Assembly: GCA_030159075.1 (NCBI GenBank) | Contig: BROG01000227.1 | Span: 910,001-974,000, forward strand | Direction of reading: 5' to 3' | DNA length: 64,000 bases | Source: Atrina japonica | Taxonomy: Eukaryota > Mollusca > Bivalvia > Pterioida > Pinnidae | In this document: piece by piece, positions 48,942 through 60,775 of the stretch | Numbering within the stretch: position 1 is the stretch's first letter | Layout of the letters: every line of letters begins with the position of its first letter | The notes under the pieces: generated by a model | Seen by the model: only the letters and a program-made list of their open reading frames with translations | Databases searched by the model: none | Told to the model about the DNA's origin: nothing | Translations under genes and position numbers: made by a program

Positions 48942-49215
48942 GCCGGCCTGGCTCAGTCGTTAGCGCGTTCGACTCTTGATCGTGAGGTTGTGAGTTTGAG
49001 CCCAGCCGGCGGCAGATTGGTTTCCTTCCTTCGGATGAGACAGTAAAAACCGAGGTCCCGTATCACAGTAGGTGTCGGCACGTTAAAGAACCCTCACTGC
49101 TCAATGGCTGTAAGTGCCAAGCATAGGCCAAAATTTGAAGCCCTCACCGGCATTTGGTGCTCATAATGGCTTGAGTACGTGCCAAGCATATAAGATAAAA
49201 TTTGAAGTGTGCCCT
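48942..49215 (+). mobile_element. tRNA-Lys-derived SINE
   Basis: The head 48942-49010 folds like a tRNA. The acceptor halves GCCGGC (48942-48947 and 49005-49010) pair. Box A is TGGCTCAGTCGTTAGCGCG and the box B-like element is GTGAGTTTGAGCCC. The anticodon loop CTCTTGA, closed by CGA/TCG, carries CTT (Lys). A body with GGATGAGACAGTAAAAACCG, GGTGTCGGCACGTTAAAGAA and CCCTCACTGCTCAATGGC follows, as in SINEs I associate with molluscs. The 3' end is uncertain; CCATATGAGTGAAA near 49316 may be the original tail region. Confidence 0.8.
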
Positions 49216-50329
49216 ATTTTTTTCTTTGGAGTTGCATTCTATCATGATGGACTTTGACAGAACGGAACATCTCGAAAAAGTTCTATTGTCAATGCGTATA
49301 TTTTACCTATGTGTCCATATGAGTGAAACCGGGTCGGCAGATTCTTGATTGGGATTCGTTAGTCTGTCCAATAACAATAAACTGATTTCAAAACGGTTAA
49401 CACTTTGGGTATCTATACTCTTTTAACATTATAGAGATAATTTGTTCAAATGCCATGAATTCAACGTATCTCGCCTAGAAGTGATCACGTTGCCTAATTT
49501 TCGTTTTACATCTTGATTAAGCCTACATTTCCAGGATTCCGTACTGTTTTCTGTTTGTTTATATTTCGGTTTAGTCTTCACGAGCATTCATATTCAAGAC
49601 ATTTATATGTTAATACCCATGACCAGTATACGACTTGTTTATGTTGTTGGAATTCTGATATCTTGATATCGTTAAGTGGATGTTAATCGTCTTCTCATAT
49701 GCCACCACTGTTATCTTTACTTTTATACGATGTTTAGCGTATACATTTGTTCTTCACAAAATTATGGTGAAAATTCTTTCGAAAAAAAATCTTGATATAT
49801 ATTGAGTGTTTTTCATATATACCGAATATTCTACTTATCGTTTTAATACCGTTTATTCTATTTCATGTTCTTCATTTCCTATTTCATTCATTTTTCTGGC
49901 AACACAATTTTTCCTTTTCATATGACGCATTTTCTTTGATATTAAGTTATGACACGTCTATTTTTAGATTATATAACCATAATACTCTGCCCTATATTCA
50001 GCTGTAAGACACACGTGTTTGACAATACCATACGATGATATGAAACATTTACATCAGAGCCTCAGTATGAGTTTCTCTGTGTTTGGTAGTGGATACCTTC
50101 CCCTTTCAATTTATTACATATATATTATCACTTTCTTACGACTACCGTACAAGTTTCAAATTTTGTCACGTATGTTTCTCTCCGTATCATCAGACAGCAC
50201 GAGATCGTTGTAGCGGTTGGATTCAACGAGAGCGTAGCATTTGTGTGGTTTTGTTTTTATTACATGTCCCTTATTTATCTATATGTATACACAAATTTAA
50301 AATTCATTCCACTTTTAACGACGTCATCA
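49216..50329. other. AT-rich non-coding stretch
   Basis: Three overlapping 64-86-codon frames at 49792-50343 are hydrophobic or mixed and unrecognised. They lie just upstream of the AMP-binding relic and could hold further decayed exons. Confidence 0.45.
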
Positions 50330-50474
50330 AATATTTTGGATGACATGAGTAGCTCCGGCGAAATTTCCGTATCCAACTATGTGCAATACGACATTACGTA
50401 TTGTACAGGCGTATTGAAATCTGTATTTTAACCGTATGATTACACATGCATGTAATAAATAAATAAATAGATAA

Positions 50475-50560
<86 letters not shown>

Positions 50561-50857
50561 TCATGAGAACTTATAAATTGGGTTGGAATTTACTTCTTGG
50601 CTCAGCTTTTACTATACAATGACCGGTATGATATACATGACACTCAATTTCTTTATGCCAGTTGCCCGCTTAGTGAAGCAAAAACTTGGCAAATCATTTA
50701 CTACGACATTCTAGCGTTGTTTACTGGTGGGTCTGTAGTCTTGGTGAGTGAAAATGTTCAGTCATTCTCGATAGACAATGCACCAAGACTGTGTGAATGT
50801 ATCTAAACAAACGTAGATTTTGTTCTGATTAAAGTGTCGTGCCCGCTACATGGGTGA
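50330..50857 (+). pseudogene. Broken adenylate-forming (AMP-binding) domain relic
   Basis: Downstream block 50567-50857: residues Asn-Asp-Arg-Tyr-Asp then TQFLYASCPLSEAKTWQIIY, YDILALFTGGSVVLV, a charged linker, Pro-Arg-Leu-Cys-Glu-Cys-Ile, stop TAA (50804-50806), then TNVDFVLIKVSCPLHG in the same frame. This follows the family layout DR.L..S...D....EI...L..GG.LVL, then L.E.I....VT.L..TPS, found between core motifs A3 and A5 of adenylate-forming enzymes (acyl-CoA ligases, NRPS-type adenylation domains). Upstream, 50330-50431 ends YVQYDITYCTGVLKSV, faintly like the A3 P-loop (YTSGTTGKPKGV). A (TA)n tract separates the blocks. The family match is by eye. Two stops and the degraded A3 argue for a pseudogene. 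An alternative is a live exon at 50606-50743 bounded by CTTGGCTCAG and GTGAGT. Confidence 0.4.
50477..50558. repeat. (TA)n microsatellite inside the relic
   Basis: About 80 bp of TA preceded by AAAT units, between the two protein-like blocks of the AMP-binding relic. Confidence 0.96.
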
Positions 50858-50911
50858 TCTGGTGTAAAAAAGACGTGTCATATCGCTACAAGTTTGGTCC
50901 ATTTCTTCCAG

Positions 50912-50913
<2 letters not shown>

Positions 50914-51003
<90 letters not shown>
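50914..51003. repeat. (TA)n microsatellite
   Basis: About 90 bp of pure TA. Confidence 0.97.
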
Positions 51004-51007
<4 letters not shown>

Positions 51008-51431
51008 TTCCCATTAGACATTCAGGAGTACATTATATATAGAAATGCATAATGAGGAATTTGAACTGGTCTTGTAATACAACTGACCGCGTTAGGTCAA
51101 TGACTTACAATGATACATGGACCAAAACCTGTACAACAATGCAGATCTTTTACGAACACCGTCAATTATTTTCATATTTTGTGAAAAACAAACAAATTCT
51201 TGAACTGGTTTTGCCGATAGATTCCATTGACACAAAGCAAAATATTTTTTGTTTCTTTTTGAGAGAAATTTCAATAACTGTGTAACGATGTTCACGTTCT
51301 AAATTATACAATGCACTCGTACTTGCTTGAAAATAATACCGATATATCTAATTCCCCAAATTTACGTAATACAAACTAGATTTTAATTATGGCCATTCTC
51401 GGTTCTGAGCACCCTGTCGATGGGCGTGATT
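51004..51431. other. AT-rich non-coding stretch
   Basis: A 77-codon plus frame at 51052-51285 is not recognised. Confidence 0.5.
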
Positions 51432-51815
51432 AAATATTATAAACATACTACCAACGTTATAATGCTCAAGACGATATCGTTTCTGTCAATTAGACTTCAT
51501 CAGTTAAGTTATGTGTATTTTCTAAAGAGAAAGTGGTATTATACAAGGCCAAATAATATATCTAAAAGTATAGCCGAAATCCGTCTAAGAGTAACCACTG
51601 TAAAAAATGACTATCTTAGCTTTAGAAAAAATCTTGAAAATAAATGATATTAACAGTGCCAAATATTACTTTAGTATAAGATGAACAGCTGGTACCGAAA
51701 TATCAGGTACTAGGTTTATGTATACCCTCGGGGACTCAAACGGTCCATCAGCAGTGGCAACGACCTAGTGGTTATAAATATTATAAACATACTACCAACG
51801 TTATAATGCTCAAGA
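51432..51815 (-). mobile_element. Family C, one full unit plus start of next
   Basis: AAATATTATAAACATACTAC then CAACGTTATAATGCTCAAGA occurs at 51432 and again at 51776, so the repeat unit is 344 bp. Between them, reversed, are TTTCTGTCAATTAGACTTCA, GGTATTATACAAGGCCAAAT, CGTCTAAGAGTAACCACTGT, TACCCTCGGGGACTCAAACG and GCAGTGGCAACGACCTAGTG, matching 46705-47190. Confidence 0.85.
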
Positions 51816-53429
<1,614 letters not shown>

Positions 53430-53605
53430 GATCAGCGCAGGTTCGAGCCTTGCTGGAACGCAAGCTGATTTTTGAGAAAAAGTTGACCAGTTTACTTGCG
53501 GAAGGCCGGTTGTCTCTTCCCGGGTACATGGTCCCCGGGACTCCCCTCCACCATTAAAAACTGGCCAGGACCATATAACTGAAAAATTGTTGAGTGTCGT
53601 GTAAA
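53430..53605 (+). mobile_element. Family A SINE, 5'-truncated
   Basis: Starts near the box-B region (GCAGGTTCGAGCCTTGCTGG), then ACGCAAGCTGATTTTTGAGA, GTTTACTTGCGGAAGGCCGG, CCCTCCACCATTAAAAACTG, TTGTTGAGTGTCGTGTAAAT. The minus-strand 79-codon frame over it is not a gene. Confidence 0.82.
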
Positions 53606-53999
53606 TAAACAAAATCAAAATTCTGAATACATGAATCGAATTCGTTTGGTAAGCCATTTCTATTTATCATATCATTATTCACCTGCTGTATTGAACATAA
53701 TAATGAATTACCTGTCACCACAGAAATCATTCTCTGTCAGACGCTTAGAGGGAGAACTTTCTTAAGGTAATAAACAAACGTCTTGATGATAAAGCTGACG
53801 TATAGCTCTCATTTATAATGATCAAAATGATCTTGTGGAGTAAGTGTTTCTTAATTATGCGTCAAGATACATATAACGGAGTAAATGATCTCATTTTTAA
53901 TCTAGATAAGATACTGTCAAACGGTCTAATGTACATTAGTGAAGATGTTCTATAGTAGTTCTGATTCTTCTGTTCAATGAAAAAAGCAAATGTCGGCAT
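53606..53999. other. AT-rich non-coding stretch
   Basis: Nothing recognised. Confidence 0.6.
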
Positions 54000-54445
54000 C
54001 ATTTAATAATATCAAAGTATAAATCTTCAGAATATCCAGGTTACAATATACAAATTTGGTTAATATTGTACAAACATGAACCTCTAGAAATCTAGAGGTG
54101 GGATCAGGTGCCATGGGAGAGTACGTATTCCTTGTTGACCGGTCACACCCACCGTGAGTCCACAGTCAAATTCAAATGAAATAAGTGAGGAACAAATCCT
54201 AGTCACAACTGGTACAGACGACTCAATAACCGTTACAGAACAGGTAACTCAACATTTCATTTAGTGAAAATATAAAAAATCTCAGATACCAAAGTATAAA
54301 TCTTTAGGATGTCCAGGATATAGATAAAAATCTGGTACAAATGGACAAACATGGACCTCTGGAAACCAAGAGGTTGGATTAGCATCCACAGTCAAGTCCA
54401 AATGAAATACGTGAGGAACGAATAGTAATTCAAACAAGGTATTAT
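54000..54445 (-). mobile_element. Family B, two tandem copies
   Basis: Reversed B cores at 54099 (GTGGGATCAGGTGCCATGGG) and about 54373 (GTTGGATTAGCATCC), roughly 270 bp apart. Each is preceded by a hairpin: perfect ACCTCTAGAAATCTAGAGGT at 54080-54099, and imperfect ACCTCTGGAAACCAAGAGGT at 54355-54374. ACCGTGAGTCCACAGTCAAA and ACAACTGGTACAGACGACTC complete the first copy. Confidence 0.85.
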
Positions 54446-54819
54446 GCCGACTGTAAAATTTGCAGAACGTTAACATCAAGCGCGATTTCCGATATCTCAG
54501 TGACAACAACTTACCAGTCAGTGGTTCCCCTCTGCATATGAATTATTCATAAGTGTTGCAAACTGCACAACGATGACAGGATAGAACAATCCATAAAGTT
54601 TAAATTTATACTGATGTGATACTGATTTTTTTTTTTTATATTTATTTATTTTTCAAACATTTTCCAATACAAAGTACATAAATATTGACATGTATTAATT
54701 CTTCAAACATTTTTCATACATAATTATCATAAATTCAGTGATGCTGAAAACAATATGTACAATTGTATTAATTGTATTGTATTGTGATACTGATTTTAAC
54801 TTACTTAATGATGTGTAGA
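54446..54819. other. AT-rich non-coding stretch
   Basis: A T-run at 54627-54637 and ATTGTATT repeats near 54763-54785. No gene. Confidence 0.55.
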
Positions 54820-55160
54820 TTCAAAAGTAAAAACATAACAAAGCTGTAATGTAAACTATGTAATTTCAAAAATTGACACATGAGAAAGTTGCGATGTAAG
54901 TTAAGAACTTAAAAAAAATAAACATGACAAAATTGCCATGTAGCTAAGTAATTTAAAATCTTAAAACATGACAAAAATGTCATGTATATTGAGCAATTTC
55001 ACAATTAAAATATGACAAAATTGGCATGTAAGCTAAGTCTTTTAAAAATTAAAAATGACAAAATTGCCATGTTAGCTAAGTAATCTCAATTTTTAAAACA
55101 TAACATAAATGTCATATCAATTAAGTAATTTCAAAAATAAAAACATTAAAATTTAAACAT
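54820..55160. repeat. ~44-bp AT-rich tandem repeat, about 7-8 copies
   Basis: Anchors ACATAAC/ACATGAC/ATATGAC fall at 54834, 54878, 54922, 54965, 55010, 55053 and 55098, with steps of 43-45 bp. Units read ACATGACAAAATTGCCATGT then AGCTAAGTAATTTCAAAA. Several are self-complementary around the anchor, for example ACATGACAAAAATGTCATGT. Confidence 0.88.
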
Positions 55161-56091
55161 CACAGTATTGGTCTCAAACAACAAACAAGTAAAGTATTGT
55201 ATTAGGTTTTCTCCAGTACAAAAAATACTCTATCAAGAATATAATCATATAACTTATAGATAAACCATCTTCGTCCCCAATTATCTTGCAATAAGAGAAG
55301 CCGATCTCTATCACTGTGAGGTAATTATGTCGTCCTTTGTTTTTCGTTCGGTATCATTATTGTCTGTGTTTATGATTTCCTTGTAAGGACTTGCCGTGAT
55401 CATATCAGTAATTGATTAAACAACTAAACATTAGAAGTTCATTTTATTGTTTTTATTTCTATCTAAAATACACACAACACCGGTATTCTTGTATTCCACG
55501 GAAACTATGTTACACGCAAAACTGTGATTTTCTCCGGAACCGGACGCGGGATTATTCGTTAAGACAATTATGATTTCCAGAAAAACTGTTATTATGTGGC
55601 TTAATGAAACATTCAACCAACCTCATCAGACGTTCAAGCAGGCAATTCTGACTGTTTTACGGTTTGTGGGCAACAATAGAAATTCATTCACATCAAATTA
55701 GATCTTCATTATTTTGTCATTAACTAGTCATCATAATCATTTTGGACGTAAAATATTACCTAGAATTCAGAAATGAATTGTTGATAACTTATGATAACAT
55801 CACCATCAGTCTCCTTTCTAATCAGATACTTTTCATTATATTTTCAACAGGCATATTTAAAAGATGAAAAAGAATTTTTTATACAAAGACTAATGGTCAT
55901 TTAACAAGACACCTTAAACCTGCATCAAGTTCAAATTATCATTTTATATTCGTTTTCCATATGTCAATGTTTTTGACATATCCGTGGATTTTCCGTCGAT
56001 TTATGAAAATCCCGAATAAAACGATGATTAGATAGAAATTACACGCCAATACGATATTATTTAATATGTTGATATCTTCTCCACAACGCTT
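55161..56091. other. AT-rich non-coding stretch
   Basis: Nothing recognised. Confidence 0.6.
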
Positions 56092-56197
56092 TTAAAGGGG
56101 CATTAACTGTGTTTTTTTTCAAAATTTTGTTTTCCTTTTTTACCACTTAGATTGAAATACAATCACAAAAAAGATAAACACATTTTGCCCCTTTAAA
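56092..56197. mobile_element. Family D internal-deletion derivative (106 bp)
   Basis: The left end TTAAAGGGGCATTAACTGT matches the full element at 33209 in 18 of 19 positions. It continues TTTTTTACCACTTAGATTGA, then jumps to the inverted end TTTTGCCCCTTTAAA. Almost all of the foldback arms are missing. Confidence 0.85.
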
Positions 56198-58389
56198 TTA
56201 GACCGGTATTAATGCTTACTGGTTTCCGAATATTTTTTCGTACAATACTGCATTGGATTATTAGTACAATATATACACATGTTCCAAACCCTTACAGCGA
56301 TATGCATATAATGCCAGCCGCCATTAGAATTTTGGACGTAAGGGTAATGACGTCATAATAGAGAATTCGACGTTTCCTATCTAAAACATTATCTGAATCA
56401 ATTTAACATTTCAAATAATCATGTAAAGGAAGTTGTTAAGGCCTTTTATAAACAGTTTTCTTCACATGTATAAATACTATACATGTATAGCTGGTAATTT
56501 TCATATTTCAAACAAAATATATTTCACAGATGACCTAGTTGGACAATTTGAGATAATTATCTATAATAATCATCATATTGGTTATATGTCTATCACAATT
56601 TACCAAAAAAAAAAAAGCATTGAAAAAGACAATGGACGTATAAACATACATTGCAGAGAAGACGTGTATTGTAACATACAACTAGGCATATATAATAAAC
56701 AATAATTGCGGGTCGTTTATTCCAGAGGATAAACTCTCTCTTTTAAAACAAACCTAAATATGTTAACATTAGATAGCTGTTCTGTGGCGCCTTCCGTGTT
56801 AGCATCTTGTAGAAATCTTGTATGCCTTATTTTTGTTAATTCTTGTGATGAAAATATGATCGATATCGTCACGTTTGATGCAGCCGTGCTCTTTGCTTAT
56901 AAAGTTATTTCAGTAGAAAGTTTCTTTTAATCTAACAACTTGATGTCAATGATTAATCACTTAGTGACAAATGATGGTGGGGATAATATTTATACAGCGG
57001 GCCCGCTGAGTGAACAGTTGTTGAGATACTATGATAGCGAGCTGTTTGTTCCTGTTTTTTCTTACAAGCGACAAATGAGACTTTCGCCAAGGACTTGTGG
57101 TCATAGGACCTCAAAATTCTAGTGTATTTGTTTACTTTTGTATACAAACGCGGAGGAGCTGAATTTGATCTGGCGTCCTATTCAGAGACGTTTTGGTGGC
57201 GTCATTTCTACATGACATTGTAACTTTGTAGCTCACAGATAATTTTTTGATTGCGTCGAAATCTGTGTCACGTAATTATAGGACAGTCAGTTTATTAGTT
57301 GTCTTAGCATGACAAATAGGAATATTTCAATACATCGTTACACATATTTAGATCTGACCGTCTGTTTTATTATTTCTTATTTCATCGTAACCATATGCAT
57401 ATCCCTTATATTGATACAACACCAGGTTACAGAATGATTCAGTAAAATTACACTGGGATTGCATTGACATACAATGCCTTCCATGACACTGGTTTCCTCC
57501 GAAATATCTGTTACGTTAAATTAACTCATAAATCGCATGGTTGTCTACGGGAAAGTGATAACCTTCCTCAAACAGTCCGGGTGTGACTTGACCGGATCAC
57601 AATCCGATTCCGATGCAATAGTTCTATCCAGTGTACCAGGTTGACCATGCTTGCTTTGTATATACGACCTACATTCTGCATGTATACTGTTAATGACATC
57701 TGAAGAAAATCAGTTTTTAGCTTGTAGACTTTTTCAGTGAATACATGGAACATGAAGTCTTCATAATCATTCAGATTATATAAGGGTTTTTATATAAGGT
57801 GTTGATAAGAGTATTCTGTCATTCTCATTTTATCCTTCGTTCAATGTAATCTGAAAGTAATGATGTCAGTTCCCCGTATTAAAGCTAATTCCTATCTACT
57901 CATTTTAATCTATATCGAATAAATCGTGTCAGACTGGTGTTTGAGATGGGCGTATTAAGACGTAAAAGAGTATGTATGGATAAATAAGTGTAAATAGAAA
58001 TACCCCAATGTACAAACCCGTGTCATATTTAATATTAACAAAGAACGTAGAGTAACCAAAATTTCTCGCCCACAAGATAATATCAGTAATAGACAGAGTA
58101 CAATAAGTGAAGCAAATAAATGTCACGAGTTCGTAATAGTTATTAATTGATGGATATGGGAAAAGAAATCAGTTTTCATAAATCTGATTTGTAGAATTCG
58201 ATTGGCACAACCCACGCCTGCAATATGAACCATCCTGTCTGATAAGTGCTACAAATTAACATTGTACATTTGAGAATTTTTAAATTTCTTTTTGTACCTG
58301 TCATATCAAATATTGAATGTTATTACAAAATGACCTTTTTTCGCGTTTACACACACATTTGGTTTGTATTTGTTGAATGTTATTTTTGC
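56198..58389. other. AT-rich non-coding stretch
   Basis: Frames at 56433-56705 (90 codons), 56940-57122 (60) and 57929-58126 (minus, hydrophobic, 65) are not recognised. The 56940 frame has a mixed, protein-like composition but no known motif. Confidence 0.5.
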
Positions 58390-59040
58390 CACTTCAAACT
58401 TTAATTAATTTCATTTGTCGCAGCATCTTTTTCGTGTGGCTGTAGAAATAAATATACAAACTCAAAACACCCCTAATGCACAAGGAATCTTTAACCTTGA
58501 ATTACCTAAGAAAATTATATTTTTATATCTTTTTCTCGTGTTTTCGCATACAATGGGTTCAGATTGCTATTTTAGGCCTCTTCTAACTTTAATTAAATTA
58601 ATTTTTTTTTTCTTTTTCTTTTATTCCGCGTGGCTGTAGAAAAAACTCATAACACAAATACAAATGCAGACATTTCATGTTCTCACTTTTTGATTTTCCA
58701 GAGGTTTTGCTATACCGTGAGAACATGATAAATTATTATGTTCATGCTTTCGGTAAAAACTCCAAAAAATAAAAAAGTGAGAGTGTGATACAAAGAAGTT
58801 TTAACTTTGAATCCTATAAAGAATTTATATGTTGACATCTCGCGTTTTACATACATTGGTGTCGGATTTGTCGAAGGTAATTTTCGCCTCTTCTAACGTT
58901 AATTAATTTCATTTGTTGGGGCAATTTTGGTGTAGCGGTAGAACCTAATATACAATATCAAAACATGCCTAATGCATTTGGAATCTTTAACCTGGAATAC
59001 TTTAGGGAATTTATACTTTGATATCATTGTTTTAAATCAA
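58390..59040. repeat. Three tandem segments with a hairpin insert
   Basis: CTTTAATTAATTTCATTTGT then CGTGTGGCTGTAGAA-type sequence occurs at about 58396, 58582 and 58891, and GGAATCTTTAACCT-type blocks at about 58486, 58797 and 58979. The middle copy is about 120 bp longer. The extra piece carries the inverted pair TCATGTTCTCAC (58675-58686) and GTGAGAACATGA (58717-58728). Confidence 0.75.
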
Positions 59041-60274
59041 CCTTATCACGACCCCTCTTTTACATAAAGTGTCACGTTAGTACATTATCCTATGAGGGGA
59101 AACTTGCGTCATCGGAGTAGAATAAATGACGGAATTTAGCTGATGTGAGTTATTTTTCGAACAAAATTAGAGCTTTTGTCTTCTCTAAAGAATATGTCTA
59201 ATAGTGACTTATTGAAACCTAAATATTTACAGAATTTCATATTACTATCTAAATAAAACTCTGACTGTACAAGTAATTGGCGTATTAGAGTCGATTTACT
59301 GTTGAGTCAATAGTTCGGAGTCTAATTGTCTGCTGGATACATCTGTGGAAGTAATTGCGGGGTGAAGAGGTGTTTTAATTGGAGCCATTGATAAGCAAAA
59401 TATTCTTTCTATCCCTTATCACAGTAAAATGTGGTGATATGTTATCTATTACCATTCCGTATCACTCATTATGAGGCATATATTTCATAATCCGTAGTTA
59501 GAAAATAATTCTTTTTATATGTTTGCCTTGTCATGATATTTTCCAGACATTCTCCCCCCCCCCAGAAATCAGAAATTCTTTTGTTTAAATGTTTTATTAC
59601 TCATTAATATAAAAATTTTCGAAATGACTATTTTTTCTATATCTTTTGAATTATTTTTTCTCTCCCTTTTGTCGATTTTTAAGTTAATGATTAAAAGAAG
59701 ATTATTTCTATATACAATTATCCTCATATATAGAATTCTTTCAAGTATGGCGTACATTTAAAGCCTCGACACCTTGAAATACAATAATACCTGATCTTGG
59801 TATACACATTATCACTCATAAATTGTCAGTTTGTTCTTAAAATGTGGGAAATGAAACACCTTGCGCATCTGGTCAGTCACAAAATTGAAAAAGTTAAAAT
59901 GTCTTTGTAATTGCTTACCATTTGTCCGTTATGATATCGCTTCCGATAATAAATGGGGATCAAAGTTACGCTCGCGGTCTAAACTAATCCGATATCTTCT
60001 TTAGGGGCGGCAAACGGCAGATAAAATGTGTTTAATGTCCCGTTATTTCTTACTAATTAATTGAACACACCGGACGTTAGATTGCAACTAATTAGAATGA
60101 TATTTCTGATGAGTTTTCCGTTTATGGGTAACACATATTAATTAAATCTACACGCCTGATCTAATGGTGCTATTGTGGATACACACAGAATTTATAATTC
60201 TTTTTTTCAACATATTGACGGAATAATTTCATATGATAAAATTTTCAATCTTTAGTTTACAGATATCACTAACA
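59041..60274. other. AT-rich non-coding stretch
   Basis: A 10-C run at about 59555-59564 is the only simple feature. No gene seen. Confidence 0.6.
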
Positions 60275-60775
60275 ATACCAAAGTTATAGTTTTACAAGTA
60301 AGGCCAAATCAAATGTCCAAGGCGACCGTTTCTGTCAATATGACGTCATCAGTTGAGCTAAAATTATATCTTATTTTATCTTTTGTAAATTCATTAAGCT
60401 ATAAATTTCAGCGACTTCATCAGTTGAGCTAAAATTATAGCTTATCTTGTCTTTTGTAAATTCATTAAGCTATATATTTCAGCGACTTCAACAGTTGAGC
60501 TAAAATTATAGCTTATTTATCTTTTGTACATTCATTAAGCTTTATATTTCAGCGACTTCATCAGTTGAGCTAAAATTATAGCTTATTTATCTTTTGTACA
60601 TTCATTAAGCTTTATATTTCAGCGACTTCATCAGTTGAGCTAAAATTATAGCTTATTTTTCTTTTGTACATTCATTAAGCTATATATTTCAGCGACTTCA
60701 TCAGTTGAGCTAATATTATAGCTTATTTCATCTTTTGAAAATTCAATAATCTTTATATTTCAGCGACAATAGATT
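60275..60775 (-). repeat. Family C copy with internal 70-bp tandem amplification
   Basis: The left part is reversed family C: TTATAGTTTTACAAGTAAGG, CCAAATCAAATGTCCAAGGC, GACCGTTTCTGTCAATATGA. From there CGACTTCATCAGTTGAGCTA plus AAATTATAGCTTATTT and TTTGTACATTCATTAAGCTT repeats at 60411, 60482, 60552, 60622, 60692 and 60763, with steps of 70-71 bp. The repeated start (TTCATCAGTTGAGCT) is itself family C sequence. Confidence 0.9.

Noticed and set aside
48942..49010. Functional tRNA-Lys gene
   Set aside because: The last acceptor pair is mismatched, box B is imperfect, and the sequence continues into a SINE body rather than a T-run terminator.
54282..54509. 75-codon minus-strand ORF
   Set aside because: Covers the second family B copy of a tandem pair; no protein-like conservation with the other B copies.
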